64,000 nucleotides of DNA from Acinetobacter schindleri CIP 107287 (GCF_000368625.1 NZ_KB849575.1:675202-739201), one strand, 5' to 3'; positions 1 through 10,462 are shown, counted from the first letter of the stretch. Notes: a model not told the origin generated them from the letters alone. Program-made: numbers and translations.

Positions 1-1
1 A

Positions 2-1813
2 CAATTTTCAATTGCGCGATTCTATAAAAAGCGTGTAGTTCGTTTGGCACCAGCGTATTTTACCGTACTCGCTGTGGTTAGCCTGATTGCCTGGCAGGTG
101 ATGCTGCCGGGTGAACTGACTGAATACTTTAAGAGTGTCATGTATGCCACTGTGCTCATTGCGAATCTCTATATGCGCAATGAAGTGGGGGATTACTTTA
201 GCCCGAGCGTGGAAAATGTACCGCTATTGCACTTATGGTCATTGGGGGTGGAAGAACAGTTCTATATTTTCTGGCCTTTAATATTATGGCTATTTCTTGC
301 CAGAGCATCGCGTAAATATCTCTGGTTGATGATCAGTACATTGATTATTGTTCTACTGGCTTATGCTCAATACCAACTCACGCAAAATCCAGCCAAGGCC
401 TATTACAGCATGCCGGTCCGGGCTTTTGAGTTACTGATTGGCGCATTGATTACCTGTTTGCCACGACCAAAACTCCCTAAAAAATTATTACAAATTCTGG
501 TGTGGCTTGGGGTTCTTGTTTTATTTGCAGCAGCGATTTATTTTGATCAACAGACACCATTTCCCGGTCTTATGGCGCTGATTCCGTGTCTGGCAACAGC
601 AGTAATTATTTATCTGGGCCAATCTGTATCCGCAACCAATCTGTTACTCAGTAATCAGCTGAGCACCTGGATCGGAAAAATTTCATATCCGCTGTATTTA
701 TGGCACTGGCCGATTATCATGCTATTTGGCATTTATATGCTGCCACTCAATACAGAAAATCAGATCATCATTCTCCTGCTGTCAGTGCTTTTGGCATTTC
801 TTACCTATCAGCTGGCAGAAAAACCCCTAAAACGCTTTGTAATGGCTGCCAATTGCAAGGTGATTCTTCTCGGATTTGTAATTCCTGCGATCATCTTTAT
901 TGTGATTGCCCAGATCATTAAAACTAATGAAGGTTTTCCTGATCGTTTTCCACCCTCCGTATATGTCAAGCAGGAAGCATTGCAGGCTTATGCGCATGTG
1001 ATTCGTAGCCAGTGTATGGATACGAATCCGAAAACCTTACCTGATCCCAAAGATTGCATATTAGGACACACGAAGGATGATATTGATTTCTTATTGATCG
1101 GTGATTCACATGCCAATGCCTATACTGCAATGCTGGATGAATGGGCCAAAGATGCCAATTTACGTGGTTATGATATTGCCCAGAGTTCAACTTTTTATTT
1201 GCCTGGTATACAGCGTTCTGAGTTAAAGCTCGGACGTTGGGAAGAACTCATTAAGTTTCAGCAACGTAATAATGCTCTTACCGAACATCTGTCTAAAACT
1301 CATTATCCAATGATTATTTTAGCCGGTTCTTATGCGCCATATTTTGGAGATGAGGTGAAACTTAAAGATGGGATTCATCAGCGTAATAATGAAATCTTTA
1401 AAGCCGGCTTGATGAAAGCGCTAGAAATTGCCCACAAAGCGAGTGATCAAGTGGTAATACTGAACGATGTACCACGATTGGATTGGGATGGGATATCTTC
1501 AGACTGTAATATCCGTAATGAAATTCTAAATCGACATGCACAATGTACGGTTTCCAGAAGGAGTTACGAAACCCATTTAAAACCATTTAACCAAATATTG
1601 ACTGAAGCCAAACTGAAATACCCTGATTTGAAAATCATTGATCCGACCAAATTGATCTGTGATCAGCAAGTATGTAAGATCATCGTGAATGATGTGCCTT
1701 TATATCGCTTAAAAGATGATAACCATATTAATGATCAGGGTTCACGCCAATTAGGGATTGAATATCTGAAACAATTTGGTAATCCACTAAAAGACTTAAA
1801 AGCAAATGAGTAG
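2..1813 (+). CDS. Membrane O-acyltransferase (acyltransferase 3 family) with C-terminal SGNH domain, 5'-truncated by window edge
   Basis: Only the 3' part is present: the frame is open from base 2 and the first visible residues (ARFYKKRVVRLAPAYF) match the start of family members, so about 40-60 residues including the usual N-terminal catalytic His lie outside the window. A hydrophobic multi-pass region with the family signature LWSLGVEEQFYIFWP (about nt 230-290) is followed, after nt 960, by a soluble domain with SGNH-hydrolase motifs: GDSH at 1101-1112 (nucleophile Ser) and DNHIN near 1713-1727 (Asp/His pair). Six Cys in that domain suggest disulfides and a periplasmic location. The family (OatA-like) moves acetyl or other acyl groups across the inner membrane onto surface glycans or peptidoglycan. 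The actual acceptor cannot be told from sequence. A shared terminator follows. Confidence 0.88.
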   Translation, partial: QFSIARFYKKRVVRLAPAYFTVLAVVSLIAWQVMLPGELTEYFKSVMYATVLIANLYMRNEVGDYFSPSVENVPLLHLWSLGVEEQFYIFWPLILWLFLARASRKYLWLMISTLIIVLLAYAQYQLTQNPAKAYYSMPVRAFELLIGALITCLPRPKLPKKLLQILVWLGVLVLFAAAIYFDQQTPFPGLMALIPCLATAVIIYLGQSVSATNLLLSNQLSTWIGKISYPLYLWHWPIIMLFGIYMLPLNTENQIIILLLSVLLAFLTYQLAEKPLKRFVMAANCKVILLGFVIPAIIFIVIAQIIKTNEGFPDRFPPSVYVKQEALQAYAHVIRSQCMDTNPKTLPDPKDCILGHTKDDIDFLLIGDSHANAYTAMLDEWAKDANLRGYDIAQSSTFYLPGIQRSELKLGRWEELIKFQQRNNALTEHLSKTHYPMIILAGSYAPYFGDEVKLKDGIHQRNNEIFKAGLMKALEIAHKASDQVVILNDVPRLDWDGISSDCNIRNEILNRHAQCTVSRRSYETHLKPFNQILTEAKLKYPDLKIIDPTKLICDQQVCKIIVNDVPLYRLKDDNHINDQGSRQLGIEYLKQFGNPLKDLKANE

Positions 1814-1844
1814 AAAAAACCGCGTTATTAAACGCGGTTTTTTT
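1814..1844. terminator. Bidirectional intrinsic terminator
   Basis: The stem AACCGCGTT/AACGCGGTT with a 4-nt loop is flanked by A-run and T-run. It serves the convergent acyltransferase (plus) and aminotransferase (minus). Confidence 0.9.
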
Positions 1845-1854
1845 ATCGGTGCTA

Positions 1855-3285
1855 TTAACGAATTTTTGCCAGGAAACGGCCCAAACGGTTAATGGCTTCA
1901 CGCAATTCATTTTCTGCTGGCAGAAATACCACACGGAAATGATCCGGAGTTGGCCAGTTAAAGCCTGTACCTTGAACCAGCAATACTTTCTCGGCACGCA
2001 GCAGATCCAGCATCAGTTTTTCATCATCTTCAATCGGGTAAATTTCCGGATCCAGACGCGGGAAGCAGTACATTGCACCTTCTGGTTTCACACAAGTGAC
2101 ACCAGGAACTTCATTGAGCATTTCCCATGCAATATTGCGCTGCTCATACAGGCGACCACCTGGGCGGATCAGATCATTAATTGACTGGTAACCCCCGAGA
2201 GCAGTCTGAATTGCATATTGTGCCTGATGGTTGGCACAAAGGCGCATCGAGGCCAGCATATCCAAGCCTTCGATGTAATCTGCTGCACGAGACTTATCAC
2301 CCGTAATAGCCATCCAGCCAGAACGGTAACCTGCAATACGGTAAGCTTTAGACAGGCCATTGAAAGAGATACATAGCTGATCACCGGCAAGTGATGCAAC
2401 GGCAACATGCTCAATACCGTCATAAACGATCTTGTCGTAGATTTCGTCAGCAAACAAAATCAGGTCATGTTTTTTCGCCAGATCCACGATTTGTTGTAAT
2501 ACATGACGTGGATAAACTGAACCTGTCGGGTTATTCGGGTTAATGATCACGATACCGCGGGTATTTGGCGTGATCTTGCTTTCCATATCCACGATATCTG
2601 GATACCAGTAATTTTCTTCATCACATTTATAGTGAATCGCAGTACCACCAGACAAGTTTACTGCTGCAGTCCAAAGCGGATAATCTGGCATTGGAATCAG
2701 CATTTCATCGCCGTCATCCAGCAAGCCTTGCATTGCCATTACAATCAGTTCTGACACGCCATTACCGACATACACGTCATTCACATGCATATTCAGAATA
2801 CCTTTTTGCTGGTAGTACTGGCAGATGGCCTTACGTGCCGGGAAAATACCTTTAGAGTCGGTATAACCAATCGCATTTGGCAGATTCAGTGCCACATCAT
2901 TGATGATTTCTTGTGGAGCCTCAAAGCCAAATGGGGCAGGGTTACCAATATTCAGTTTGATAATCTTATGTCCTGCTTCCTCCATCTCGTTGGCCGCTCG
3001 TAACACAGGTCCGCGAATGTCGTAGCATACATGCTCGAGCTTAGACGATTTTTTGATTTCGCGAGGTTTTTGGAAAGTGTTCGGCATTTTGATGTTCTCT
3101 GAAAGAGTGGAGGTCACTTTTGCATAACGATATAAATAACTTTTAAATGTCTCAGTTGTGACTAGATCGAGATCATGCTCATCTCGGAGTAATGCAACAA
3201 TTTTTTCATGCGTAAATCCAAGCTGTTGATATTGTTTGATCACCGGCAGTAGATTTTTAAAAATTACGCTTTTTTTTTGCGACAT
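1855..3285 (-). CDS. alaA: AlaA-type alanine/pyruvate aminotransferase with an HTH-like N-terminal extension
   Basis: This is a 476-residue PLP-dependent class I aminotransferase. From about residue 78 (KKSSKLEHVCYDIRGPVL) it follows E. coli AlaA closely (glutamate-pyruvate transamination, cytoplasmic). It has NNPTG at 251-255, DEIYD at 280-284 and the Schiff-base lysine in SKAYRIAGYR (Lys313). E. coli AlaA is about 405 residues, so roughly 75 residues are extra here. They contain a helix-turn-helix-like segment at about 23-54 (GFTHEKIVALL ... TFKSYLYRYAK) resembling small DNA-binding domains of plasmid and mobilisation proteins. The extension reads through in one frame, so it is not a separate gene. 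Upstream lie four copies of a 14-bp motif (3296-3389), which makes autoregulation plausible but unproven. Confidence 0.9.
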   Translation of the reverse strand: MSQKKSVIFKNLLPVIKQYQQLGFTHEKIVALLRDEHDLDLVTTETFKSYLYRYAKVTSTLSENIKMPNTFQKPREIKKSSKLEHVCYDIRGPVLRAANEMEEAGHKIIKLNIGNPAPFGFEAPQEIINDVALNLPNAIGYTDSKGIFPARKAICQYYQQKGILNMHVNDVYVGNGVSELIVMAMQGLLDDGDEMLIPMPDYPLWTAAVNLSGGTAIHYKCDEENYWYPDIVDMESKITPNTRGIVIINPNNPTGSVYPRHVLQQIVDLAKKHDLILFADEIYDKIVYDGIEHVAVASLAGDQLCISFNGLSKAYRIAGYRSGWMAITGDKSRAADYIEGLDMLASMRLCANHQAQYAIQTALGGYQSINDLIRPGGRLYEQRNIAWEMLNEVPGVTCVKPEGAMYCFPRLDPEIYPIEDDEKLMLDLLRAEKVLLVQGTGFNWPTPDHFRVVFLPAENELREAINRLGRFLAKIR

Positions 3286-3295
3286 TTTTTAATCC

Positions 3296-3389
3296 TGAGC
3301 AAATTTAGGACTAAGTCTACTACTAAAATTGCTCACAAAAAAGCACTTAATACATAAATTGCTTACTTTTATCTTCTAAATTTGCTTAC
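3296..3389. promoter_or_regulatory. Four copies of a 14-bp motif (consensus CTAAAWTTGCTYAC) upstream of alaA
   Basis: The copies are at 3323-3336 (CTAAAATTGCTCAC), 3353-3366 (CATAAATTGCTTAC) and 3376-3389 (CTAAATTTGCTTAC), all in the same orientation, plus an inverted copy at 3296-3308 (TGAGCAAATTTAG). They begin 11 bases before the alaA start codon. The spacing and conservation suggest operator sites for a DNA-binding protein, possibly AlaA's own N-terminal domain or an Lrp-type regulator. No binding partner is shown by the sequence. Confidence 0.6.
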
Positions 3390-3514
3390 TTTTTGCTTTT
3401 TTGGGAATTATATGTCTTTTGTAAAATGTTAAACAAACACTAGAATTTTTAAAATGAATCACGTAAATATAGAATTATCCTATTTAAAATAGCAAGATAG
3501 AAAGGACGGTCATC

Positions 3515-3934
3515 ATGGGAAAACTCAGTAAATCAGACAGAGAATGGCAAAGAGAGTTATCACCTGAAGAATTCCGTATTACACGTCAAAAGGGAACTGA
3601 GCCAGCATTTACCGGTAAATACTGGAACACGAAACAAGATGGTACGTATGTATGCCGTTGCTGTGGTGAACCTTTATTTACTTCAGAAACCAAATTTGAC
3701 AGTGGCTGTGGTTGGCCAAGCTTCTACAAGGCGATTAACGGTTCTGCGATTGAAGAGCATTTAGATACATCTCATGGTATGGTCAGAACAGAAATTGTTT
3801 GCCACCATTGTGATGCACACTTAGGGCATGTGTTCACTGACGGACCGCAACCAACAGGCTTGCGTTACTGTGTGAACTCCGCTTCATTAGAATTAAAAAC
3901 ACAAGAAAAAACCGATGAGGAAACTTATCCATGA
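3515..3934 (+). CDS. msrB: Peptide-methionine (R)-S-oxide reductase MsrB
   Basis: The 139-residue cytosolic enzyme reduces methionine-R-sulfoxide in oxidised proteins using thioredoxin. Zinc-site pairs Cys47/Cys50 and Cys96/Cys99 are present, as are GCGWPSFY at 64-71, CDAHLGHVF at 99-107 and the catalytic Cys119 in RYCVNS. Length and motif order are those of a complete MsrB. AAAGGA lies 10-15 bases before the ATG. The stop overlaps the start of the next gene by four bases (ATGA), so msrB and the glutathione peroxidase gene are translationally coupled in an oxidative-damage operon. Confidence 0.97.
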   Translation: MGKLSKSDREWQRELSPEEFRITRQKGTEPAFTGKYWNTKQDGTYVCRCCGEPLFTSETKFDSGCGWPSFYKAINGSAIEEHLDTSHGMVRTEIVCHHCDAHLGHVFTDGPQPTGLRYCVNSASLELKTQEKTDEETYP

Positions 3935-4407
3935 CCAACATATATCAGTTTGAAGCTGAATTGTTAGATGGAAAAAATAAACAATTTGCAGACTACGAGG
4001 GAAAGGTACTGCTGATCGTAAACACTGCGAGTAAGTGCGGTTTTACGCCACAGTTTGCCGGCTTAGAAAAGCTTTATGAGAAATACAAAGATCGTGGTCT
4101 GGAAGTTTTAGGCTTTCCCTGTAACCAGTTTGGCGGGCAGGATCCGGGTAGTAATGAGCAAATTGGCGAATATTGCCAGAAGAACTATGGGGTAACCTTC
4201 CCAATGTTCTCCAAGATTGATGTGAAAGGTCCTGAGGCACATGCTATTTTTCGTTACTTGACTAATAATTCTAAAGGAATTCTGGGTAATGGTATCAAGT
4301 GGAACTTTACCAAGTTCCTGATTGGACGTGATGGCAAGGTGCTGAACCGTTTTGCGCCAACCACCAAGCCGGAAGACCTGGAAGCTGAGATCGAAAAAGC
4401 GCTGTAA
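3931..4407 (+). CDS. Glutathione/thioredoxin peroxidase (Cys type)
   Basis: The 158-residue GPx-fold peroxidase has the active-site segment NTASKCGFT (Cys36), the FPCNQFGGQ motif (Gln70) and the WNFTKFL motif (Trp124), completing the Cys-Gln-Trp triad. Cys replaces selenocysteine, as is usual in bacteria. Cys82 (YCQKNYG) sits where thioredoxin-dependent members carry the resolving Cys, so thioredoxin may be the real donor. It reduces hydrogen and lipid peroxides and fits its coupled neighbour msrB. A btuE-like name is possible, but orthology cannot be settled by eye. Confidence 0.93.
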   Translation: MTNIYQFEAELLDGKNKQFADYEGKVLLIVNTASKCGFTPQFAGLEKLYEKYKDRGLEVLGFPCNQFGGQDPGSNEQIGEYCQKNYGVTFPMFSKIDVKGPEAHAIFRYLTNNSKGILGNGIKWNFTKFLIGRDGKVLNRFAPTTKPEDLEAEIEKAL

Positions 4408-4447
4408 GGCGCTTATTGGCCGCCTTTACTCTCTTCAAGTCATTGCC

Positions 4448-4900
4448 ATGCCATTCAGAATCCTCGTTCAGAGCCTGCTATTTAGCGCATGTATCGGGCT
4501 GTTTTTAGCTCCTGCTTATGCACAGGATGAAAAAACCCGGCAATTACTAAAAAGGCTGAAGCAGCCTGTTCCAGCGTATCAGCCGCCTACTGTCAAAAAT
4601 GCTGTTCCGCCACATTTGCTGGCGAAGCAGGGCTATGAAGTCAGCTGGCTAAAAGCACCGTATCTGAGATTTAATGATGCAGAACTGCAACGTGCCAAGA
4701 CAGTAATCGTGCAAATGACGGTCATCGCCAATACAGGGCGGATTACCGACGTTGAGATCATTCAGAGTTCTGGCTTGAGAGTTGTCGATGCTAAAGTTAA
4801 AGAAGCGGTACTGGCTGCCAAGCTGGAGCCGATTAAGGGTGTAGACCACAATCTGGTTTATATTCTGGAATATAAGATTGAAATAAAAAATCCACTATAA
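4448..4900 (+). CDS. Exported TonB-C-terminal-like protein
   Basis: This is a 150-residue protein from the ATG at 4448; in-frame starts upstream overlap gpx and would bury the signal peptide. It has a basic start, a hydrophobic run and a likely cleavage after APAYA (about residue 25). The C-terminal half (VIVQMTVIANTGRITDVEIIQSSG ... in pieces) resembles the TonB C-terminal fold (energy transducer TonB family), which contacts outer-membrane receptors. It lacks the long Pro-rich linker and the N-terminal membrane anchor of true TonB, so it is more likely a periplasmic TonB-domain protein of unknown role than the energy transducer. Its stop codon lies inside the terminator hairpin. Confidence 0.75.
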   Translation: MPFRILVQSLLFSACIGLFLAPAYAQDEKTRQLLKRLKQPVPAYQPPTVKNAVPPHLLAKQGYEVSWLKAPYLRFNDAELQRAKTVIVQMTVIANTGRITDVEIIQSSGLRVVDAKVKEAVLAAKLEPIKGVDHNLVYILEYKIEIKNPL

Positions 4901-4918
4901 ATATAGTGGATTTTTTAT
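4885..4918. terminator. Intrinsic terminator between tonB-like gene and dapC
   Basis: TCCACTATA/TATAGTGGA is a perfect stem flanked by A6 and T6, so it can work for both convergent genes. The plus-strand gene's TAA stop overlaps the left arm. Confidence 0.9.
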
Positions 4919-4931
4919 TAAAAATTTTAGG

Positions 4932-6101
4932 TTAAAGAATGGCTTTTAACCGCTCAATGACCTGCTCACATTGTGCCAGATCAGCAACCAGCGCTAGACG
5001 TACATGGTTTTCACCTGGATTGCCTTGCTCAGTATCACGAGACAGGTAGCGGCCAGGAAGTACTTTGATATGTGCCTGTTCCATTAAGCGTTTGGCAAAT
5101 TCTTCGTCATTGTCTACTTTCAACCAGTAGTAGAAACCCGCATCCGGTTTTTTCAGTGGCAGTACATGACCGAGTTCTTTCTGGAATAGATCAAACTTGG
5201 CACGGTACTGTACGCGGTTTTCTTCAACATGTGCTTCATCATCCCAGGCAGCAATTGAAGCCAGCTGATGTTGAACCGGCATCGCTGCACCGTGGTAAGT
5301 ACGATATTGCAGATAAGGTTTAAGCAAATCCGCATCACCCGCAACAAAGCCTGAACGCATGCCTGGAAGATTCGAGCGTTTAGAGAGCGAATGGAATACT
5401 ACGCAGTTTTTGTAGTCATCACGACCGATTTCTGCACAGACTTCCAGTAAGCCAACCGGTGCTTCATCAAACCATAGCTCTGAGTAGCATTCATCTGAAG
5501 CAATCACAAAATCATATTGATCAGAAAGTGCAATTAGCTTTTTAAACTGTTCTTTAGACAGGACTGCGCCTGTCGGGTTACCCGGTGTGCAGACAAATAG
5601 GAGGGCGGTTTTTTCCCAGACTTCAGCAGGGACTGCATCAAAATCACCAAGATAATTATTTTCCTCAGTGCAGTTGATAAAGTAGGGTTTTGCACCTGCA
5701 AGTAGCGTTGCACCTTCATAAATCTGATAAAAAGGATTTGGCATCACCACATAAGGTGCATCTTCACGATTAATCAGTGCCTGTACAAAAGAGAAGATTG
5801 CTTCACGGGTACCCGATACTGGCAAGATATTGCTGTCTGCGCTGATGTTGTTCAGTTTAAAACGGCGAGTCAGCCAGTTGGCGATACTGGTACGCAGTTC
5901 AGGTAAACCTTTCGAGTTTGGATAAGTCGAAAGATGCTGAAAATTATCAATAATCGCCTGTTTCACGAACTCAGGAGCTGGATGCTTTGGTTCACCAATC
6001 GATAGGGGAATGAGTGGCATATTCGCAGGCTTAATATCCGCAAAAAGTTTATTCAACTTTTCAAATGGATAAGGATGCAATAAAGACAAGCTAGAGTTCA
6101 T
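4932..6101 (-). CDS. dapC: Succinyldiaminopimelate transaminase DapC
   Basis: The 389-residue class I PLP aminotransferase matches the DapC group in its N-terminus (NSSLSLLHPYPFEKL) and in LSIGEPKHP. It transfers an amino group from glutamate to N-succinyl-2-amino-6-ketopimelate in lysine/diaminopimelate synthesis, in the cytoplasm. PGNPTG at 173-178, SDECYSE at 202-208 and the PLP lysine in HSLSKRSNLPGMRSG (Lys241) are present. It starts 17 bases after glnD on the same strand, so the two are probably co-transcribed. Other class I aminotransferases cannot be fully excluded, but the glnD-dapC pairing seen in gammaproteobacteria supports the call. Confidence 0.9.
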   Translation of the reverse strand: MNSSLSLLHPYPFEKLNKLFADIKPANMPLIPLSIGEPKHPAPEFVKQAIIDNFQHLSTYPNSKGLPELRTSIANWLTRRFKLNNISADSNILPVSGTREAIFSFVQALINREDAPYVVMPNPFYQIYEGATLLAGAKPYFINCTEENNYLGDFDAVPAEVWEKTALLFVCTPGNPTGAVLSKEQFKKLIALSDQYDFVIASDECYSELWFDEAPVGLLEVCAEIGRDDYKNCVVFHSLSKRSNLPGMRSGFVAGDADLLKPYLQYRTYHGAAMPVQHQLASIAAWDDEAHVEENRVQYRAKFDLFQKELGHVLPLKKPDAGFYYWLKVDNDEEFAKRLMEQAHIKVLPGRYLSRDTEQGNPGENHVRLALVADLAQCEQVIERLKAIL

Positions 6102-6118
6102 GAATAAGTTACCGCGTT

Positions 6119-8791
6119 TTAATGTGAGTGTTGACTGTTGACCTGATTAGAGGCTTCATCCAGCGCTGCTTTTAAAGCACAGGCAAATTCAGAAGATTCT
6201 TCAGGGTTCAACGGCATGCCATCTTTTTTGGTGACAAAGAAAATGTCTTCGGCACGTTCGCCAAGTGTGGCAATTTTAGCAGAATGGATATCCAGACCAC
6301 GCATCATAAATAATCCACCTACTTTGGCAAGTAGACCCGGTTGGTCGAGCGTGGCAATTTCTACCATATTCTGGTTCAAAACAGGATTTAGGCTGATATC
6401 TACCGTATTTTCAATATCAAAATGACGGAGCTGGCGTGGAATACGGCGCTGCATCAGGCCTGGGTATTTATCGGAGTGACTTAAAGCATCTTTAAGTGCA
6501 TCAATCACTTTCAGCTCGCGTTCCGGATCGGTGAGGAGTGTACCGAAACGGTCAAGCACGACATAAGTGTCCAGACTGAACGCCTTGGTTGCTGTGATAA
6601 TCCGCGCATCCTGTACATCCAGGTCCATGCGGTCCAGAACGGCCACTGTGGTGGCAAACAGGTTTGGTTTATCTTGCGTATAAATAAAGATCTGCACTGC
6701 ATCTTGCGCATATTTACGATGCGGACGCATCAGCACCAGCGGTTCAGAATTATCACCATGCTGTAAAATGGCACGGGTATGCCAGGCGATTTCATCTGGC
6801 GATTCTTTCAAGAAGTAGTCATCACCGAGTTCCTGCCAGATGGTTTCCACATCATATAAAGAGAAGTCCTGTACCAGTAATTCGCTGGCAGCAAACTTGG
6901 TGTCTTCAATCAGCATCTGATAATCCACCGGACGACCCAGACCAGAACGGATCACATCGCGCGCATGCGTATATAGCTGACGCATTAAAGATGCACGCCA
7001 GGTATTCCACAGTTTGGGATTGGTGGCATTAATGTCGGCAACGGTCAGGGTATACAGATAGTCCAAGTGCTCCATATCACCCATTTGTTCTGCGAATTCA
7101 CGGACCACATCCGGATCAGAAATATCTTTTTTCTGTGAAGTCACTGACATGATGAGGTGATTCTGAATCAGCCATGCAACCAGATTGCATTCACGCTCGG
7201 TAAAGCCATGCGTGCGGCAAAATGCAATCGCATCAGTGGCACCGAGTTCGCTATGGTCACCACCACGACCTTTGGCAATGTCATGGAACAGGGCAGCCAG
7301 ATAGACGATGTCACGACGGGCCAGACGCTGGAACACTGAACTGACTACTGGGAATTCTTTGGCGAATTCCGGTTCTTTAAAGCGGTTCAGGTTGCGTAAT
7401 AGCAGTAGGGTATGCGCATCTACGGTATAGATATGGAACAGGTCATACTGCATCAGCCCCATAATCTGGCCAAAGGCCGGAATATAATTCCCTAATACGC
7501 CGTAGCGTTTCATTGCTACCAAGGTTTCATATAAACGATGTGGTGAACGGATAATCGCCATGAACAGCGCTTGATGAATGGGATTATTGCGATAATCCTG
7601 ATCAATCCGTTTTGCTGCGAGCGTTAATAGACGCAAAGTACGGGCACGGATGCCTTCAATCTCCGGACGGTTTGCCAGAAGATAAAAAATTTCCAGAATC
7701 GCGCTTGGATTTTCCGAGAAAGTTTTATGGTGCTGTACCGCAAGTTTGCCATCAACCAGTTTAAAGTTCTGGTTAATTTCTTCGATGTTACGCTCATAGT
7801 TTGGCAGACGCGGGGTAATTACCGATTCATTAAAATAAGCCAACAGCATTTCGTTCAGCGTCGATACCTGCTGGGCATTGCGGTAATAGCGCTTCATAAA
7901 TTGTTCAATCGGATAGTTCTGCGGCTGGCCTTCTTCGCGTACATAGCCGAACTTCGCGGCGATATCACGCTGATAGTCGAATAACAGGCGGTTTTCATCG
8001 CGTTTGGTGATGCGATGCAGATGATGACGGATTTCCCAGAGGAAGCTTTCGGCTTCTTCTAAAACGGCCAGTTCAAATTCTGAAATAAAACCAAGATGTA
8101 CCAGATCATAAATACGGTTTACGCGAAAATGGCGTTTGGCAATCCAGCCGATCTGGTTAATATCACGAATACCGCCGGGGGCATTTTTAATGTCTGGTTC
8201 GAGATTACTTTCGGTATTGTTATGTTGAGCATAGCGTTTATGCTGTTCTTCCATTTTCGCATCAAAAAAGGTCTTGTCGGTCCAGGATTGAGACACGATA
8301 CGACGTGGCCATTTGGCCAGGCTTTCATTACCGGTAATCAGACGGGACTCAATCAGGGTCGTGGCTACAGTCAGGTCACTGCTGGCCTGATTGACACATT
8401 CACTAATGGTGCGGACGCTAATACCTGGCTTGAAATTGCCGACATCCCATAAGGATGAAATAAAGGTCGAAATCAGCTGTTCCTGTTCAGACGTAATTTC
8501 ATCTTCTGACAGGATCATGATATCGACATCAGAATAGGGCAACATTTCGCGGCGGCCGTAGCCACCGACAGCAAATAGCCCCAGATCAGTCTGATCGAGT
8601 TCAGCATGCTTCCACAGGAACTGTAGCGCTTCATCAATCAGATTTGATCGGGTCAGAATAATGTCACGGATTGACTCACCATTTTCAAAACATTCCTGCA
8701 GCTGGTGCTCGACATCACTGCGCCATTCGTTAATGGCTTTAATGTCATGGTTACTTTTGGTGTAATTCAGCAATGGCAGGGTATTGATCAT
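6119..8791 (-). CDS. glnD: Bifunctional uridylyltransferase/uridylyl-removing enzyme GlnD
   Basis: The 890-residue sensor of glutamine status modifies PII proteins with UMP and removes it. The order is canonical: nucleotidyltransferase domain with [15 protein letters not shown] (76-90), a GlnD central region, an HD phosphohydrolase domain with [16 protein letters not shown] (about 500), and two C-terminal ACT domains that bind glutamine (about 700-770 and 810-880). Length matches the family and all catalytic motifs are intact. It lies between purT (27 bases upstream) and dapC on the minus strand. Confidence 0.98.
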   Translation of the reverse strand: MINTLPLLNYTKSNHDIKAINEWRSDVEHQLQECFENGESIRDIILTRSNLIDEALQFLWKHAELDQTDLGLFAVGGYGRREMLPYSDVDIMILSEDEITSEQEQLISTFISSLWDVGNFKPGISVRTISECVNQASSDLTVATTLIESRLITGNESLAKWPRRIVSQSWTDKTFFDAKMEEQHKRYAQHNNTESNLEPDIKNAPGGIRDINQIGWIAKRHFRVNRIYDLVHLGFISEFELAVLEEAESFLWEIRHHLHRITKRDENRLLFDYQRDIAAKFGYVREEGQPQNYPIEQFMKRYYRNAQQVSTLNEMLLAYFNESVITPRLPNYERNIEEINQNFKLVDGKLAVQHHKTFSENPSAILEIFYLLANRPEIEGIRARTLRLLTLAAKRIDQDYRNNPIHQALFMAIIRSPHRLYETLVAMKRYGVLGNYIPAFGQIMGLMQYDLFHIYTVDAHTLLLLRNLNRFKEPEFAKEFPVVSSVFQRLARRDIVYLAALFHDIAKGRGGDHSELGATDAIAFCRTHGFTERECNLVAWLIQNHLIMSVTSQKKDISDPDVVREFAEQMGDMEHLDYLYTLTVADINATNPKLWNTWRASLMRQLYTHARDVIRSGLGRPVDYQMLIEDTKFAASELLVQDFSLYDVETIWQELGDDYFLKESPDEIAWHTRAILQHGDNSEPLVLMRPHRKYAQDAVQIFIYTQDKPNLFATTVAVLDRMDLDVQDARIITATKAFSLDTYVVLDRFGTLLTDPERELKVIDALKDALSHSDKYPGLMQRRIPRQLRHFDIENTVDISLNPVLNQNMVEIATLDQPGLLAKVGGLFMMRGLDIHSAKIATLGERAEDIFFVTKKDGMPLNPEESSEFACALKAALDEASNQVNSQHSH

Positions 8792-8818
8792 GAACAGTCG
8801 TCCGTTTCGTTTTTCAGC

Positions 8819-10024
8819 TTAGTTTTGGTTGACACTGACTTGTTGAGCCACCTGTTGCGCAAGTTCACGTGCCTGATCTGTTGTTTCAGCACGTGCAGTT
8901 GCTACACCCATACGACGTCGTTTGAAGCCTTCAGGCTTGCCAAACAGGCGCAAGTCTGTATTGCCATCTGCTAAAGCAAGATCCAGACCAGAATAAGAAA
9001 GATTCTGATCATCTACACCGGCGTAAATCACAGCACTGGCTGCAACGCTATGACGAGTGGTATTTACCGGAAGGCCCAGGATTGCACGCGCATGCAACTC
9101 AAATTCACTTTGGAACTGGGAAGCTAAAGTGACTAAGCCGGTGTCGTGTGGACGTGGTGACACTTCACTAAACCATACTTTGTCGCCTTTGACAAAGAGT
9201 TCTACCCCAAAAATACCGCAACCACCGAGCGCAACGGTTACTTTATTGGCAATTCGCTTGGCTTCTTCCAATGCAGCAGGTGTCATTGGCTGAGGTTGCC
9301 AGCTTTCAACATAGTCCCCAGAGTCCTGACGGTGACCAATCGGGTCGCAATAAGAGGTTTCGATTTCACCTGTTTTTGGATTTTTGGCACGAACAGTGAG
9401 CAGGGTGATTTCAAAATCAAAATCAATCTGTGACTCAACAATGACGGTACCTTGATTTACACGACCACCCGTTTGCGCATATTCCCAGGCAGCATCAACT
9501 TCATCGAAGCTTTTTACGCGAGATTGCCCTTTTCCTGAAGAGGACATCACAGGCTTCACAAAGTTTGGATAACCGATATCATCACAAGCGGCACGGAAAG
9601 ATTCTAAAGTATCGGCAAAACGGTAAGCAGATGTTGGCAGGCCCAGTTCTTCAGCGGCCAGACGACGGATGCCTTCACGGTTCATGGTCAGATTCACTGC
9701 TTTCGCGGATGGAATTACCGTTGCGATATTCTGCTCTTCAATTTCAACCAGCACCTGGGTGGCAATCGCTTCAATTTCCGGAACAATCAGATTTGGTTTC
9801 ACCTGATCAATCAGCTGTCTGAGCTCTGCTGGATCAGCCATATTCAGGGTATGCGACTGATGGGCAACTTGCATGGCAGGTGCATGGTCATAGCGGTCAG
9901 CAGCGTGAACCTCGACACCTAACCGTTGCAGGGAAATCACCACTTCCTTGCCCAGTTCGCCTGAACCCAGTAATAAGACCTTGAAGGCAGAAGCCTGTAG
10001 TGGGGTACCAATCGTCACGCTCAT
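8819..10024 (-). CDS. purT: Formate-dependent phosphoribosylglycinamide formyltransferase PurT
   Basis: This ATP-grasp enzyme makes formyl-GAR from GAR, formate and ATP (third step of purine synthesis). The ATG at 10024 gives 401 residues starting [12 protein letters not shown]; an ATG three codons earlier lacks a spaced ribosome site, whereas GGA lies eight bases before 10024. Visible motifs are [11 protein letters not shown] (nucleotide-binding N-domain), [10 protein letters not shown] (ATP-grasp loop), [17 protein letters not shown], and GIFGVELFV ... [11 protein letters not shown] near 265-295. Complete and typical in length. Confidence 0.97.
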   Translation of the reverse strand: MSVTIGTPLQASAFKVLLLGSGELGKEVVISLQRLGVEVHAADRYDHAPAMQVAHQSHTLNMADPAELRQLIDQVKPNLIVPEIEAIATQVLVEIEEQNIATVIPSAKAVNLTMNREGIRRLAAEELGLPTSAYRFADTLESFRAACDDIGYPNFVKPVMSSSGKGQSRVKSFDEVDAAWEYAQTGGRVNQGTVIVESQIDFDFEITLLTVRAKNPKTGEIETSYCDPIGHRQDSGDYVESWQPQPMTPAALEEAKRIANKVTVALGGCGIFGVELFVKGDKVWFSEVSPRPHDTGLVTLASQFQSEFELHARAILGLPVNTTRHSVAASAVIYAGVDDQNLSYSGLDLALADGNTDLRLFGKPEGFKRRRMGVATARAETTDQARELAQQVAQQVSVNQN

Positions 10025-10159
10025 GTAAATCATCCATGCTTGATTTTATGGGCTTTTAGCATAGCAGAACTCTCTGCGGAGATAAGCCAAGTTTCATACA
10101 AAATTGTGATATTGACCAACAATTTTATTTATAAAGTTCGCAAAATTTAGATTAAGAAA

Positions 10160-10462
10160 TCAGAAGGATACTTTCATTGGATCGATTTGAGGATCTAAAT
10201 AATAAATATGATTTTGCGGATTGAGTTTTTTCATTTTCAGAAGCTGGCCCGGACTTAAATCCAGCTAAGGTAGGAGTTTCATGGTTTGATTGCGTTGCTA
10301 ATAAAGATAGGGAGCAGCAAAGGGGAAAACAAAGCCAATAGAAAAGACTGAGTAAAGCATTCGAAATCCGGCAGGGAAACAGTTTTGGGAATATTGTAAT
10401 GCTTCAGCCCAGCGCTGATGAATAAAGATCTTTCCTTCAATAATCTGTTTTGGCTCAAACAT
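10160..10462 (-). pseudogene. Decayed small protein gene (101 codons, two in-frame TAG)
   Basis: From ATG 10462 the minus strand encodes MFEPKQIIEGKIFIHQRWAE and continues in one frame to a TGA at 10160-10162, interrupted only by TAG at 10298-10300 and TAG at 10265-10267. All three segments read like protein, ending NPQNHIYYLDPQIDPMKVSF. A hydrophobic stretch (FSIGFVFPFAAPYLY) precedes the first stop. I do not recognise the family. It lies between purT and the azlCD terminator. The first 54 codons alone could be a short gene, but continuity of the frame past both stops favours a gene inactivated by point mutations. Confidence 0.5.
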
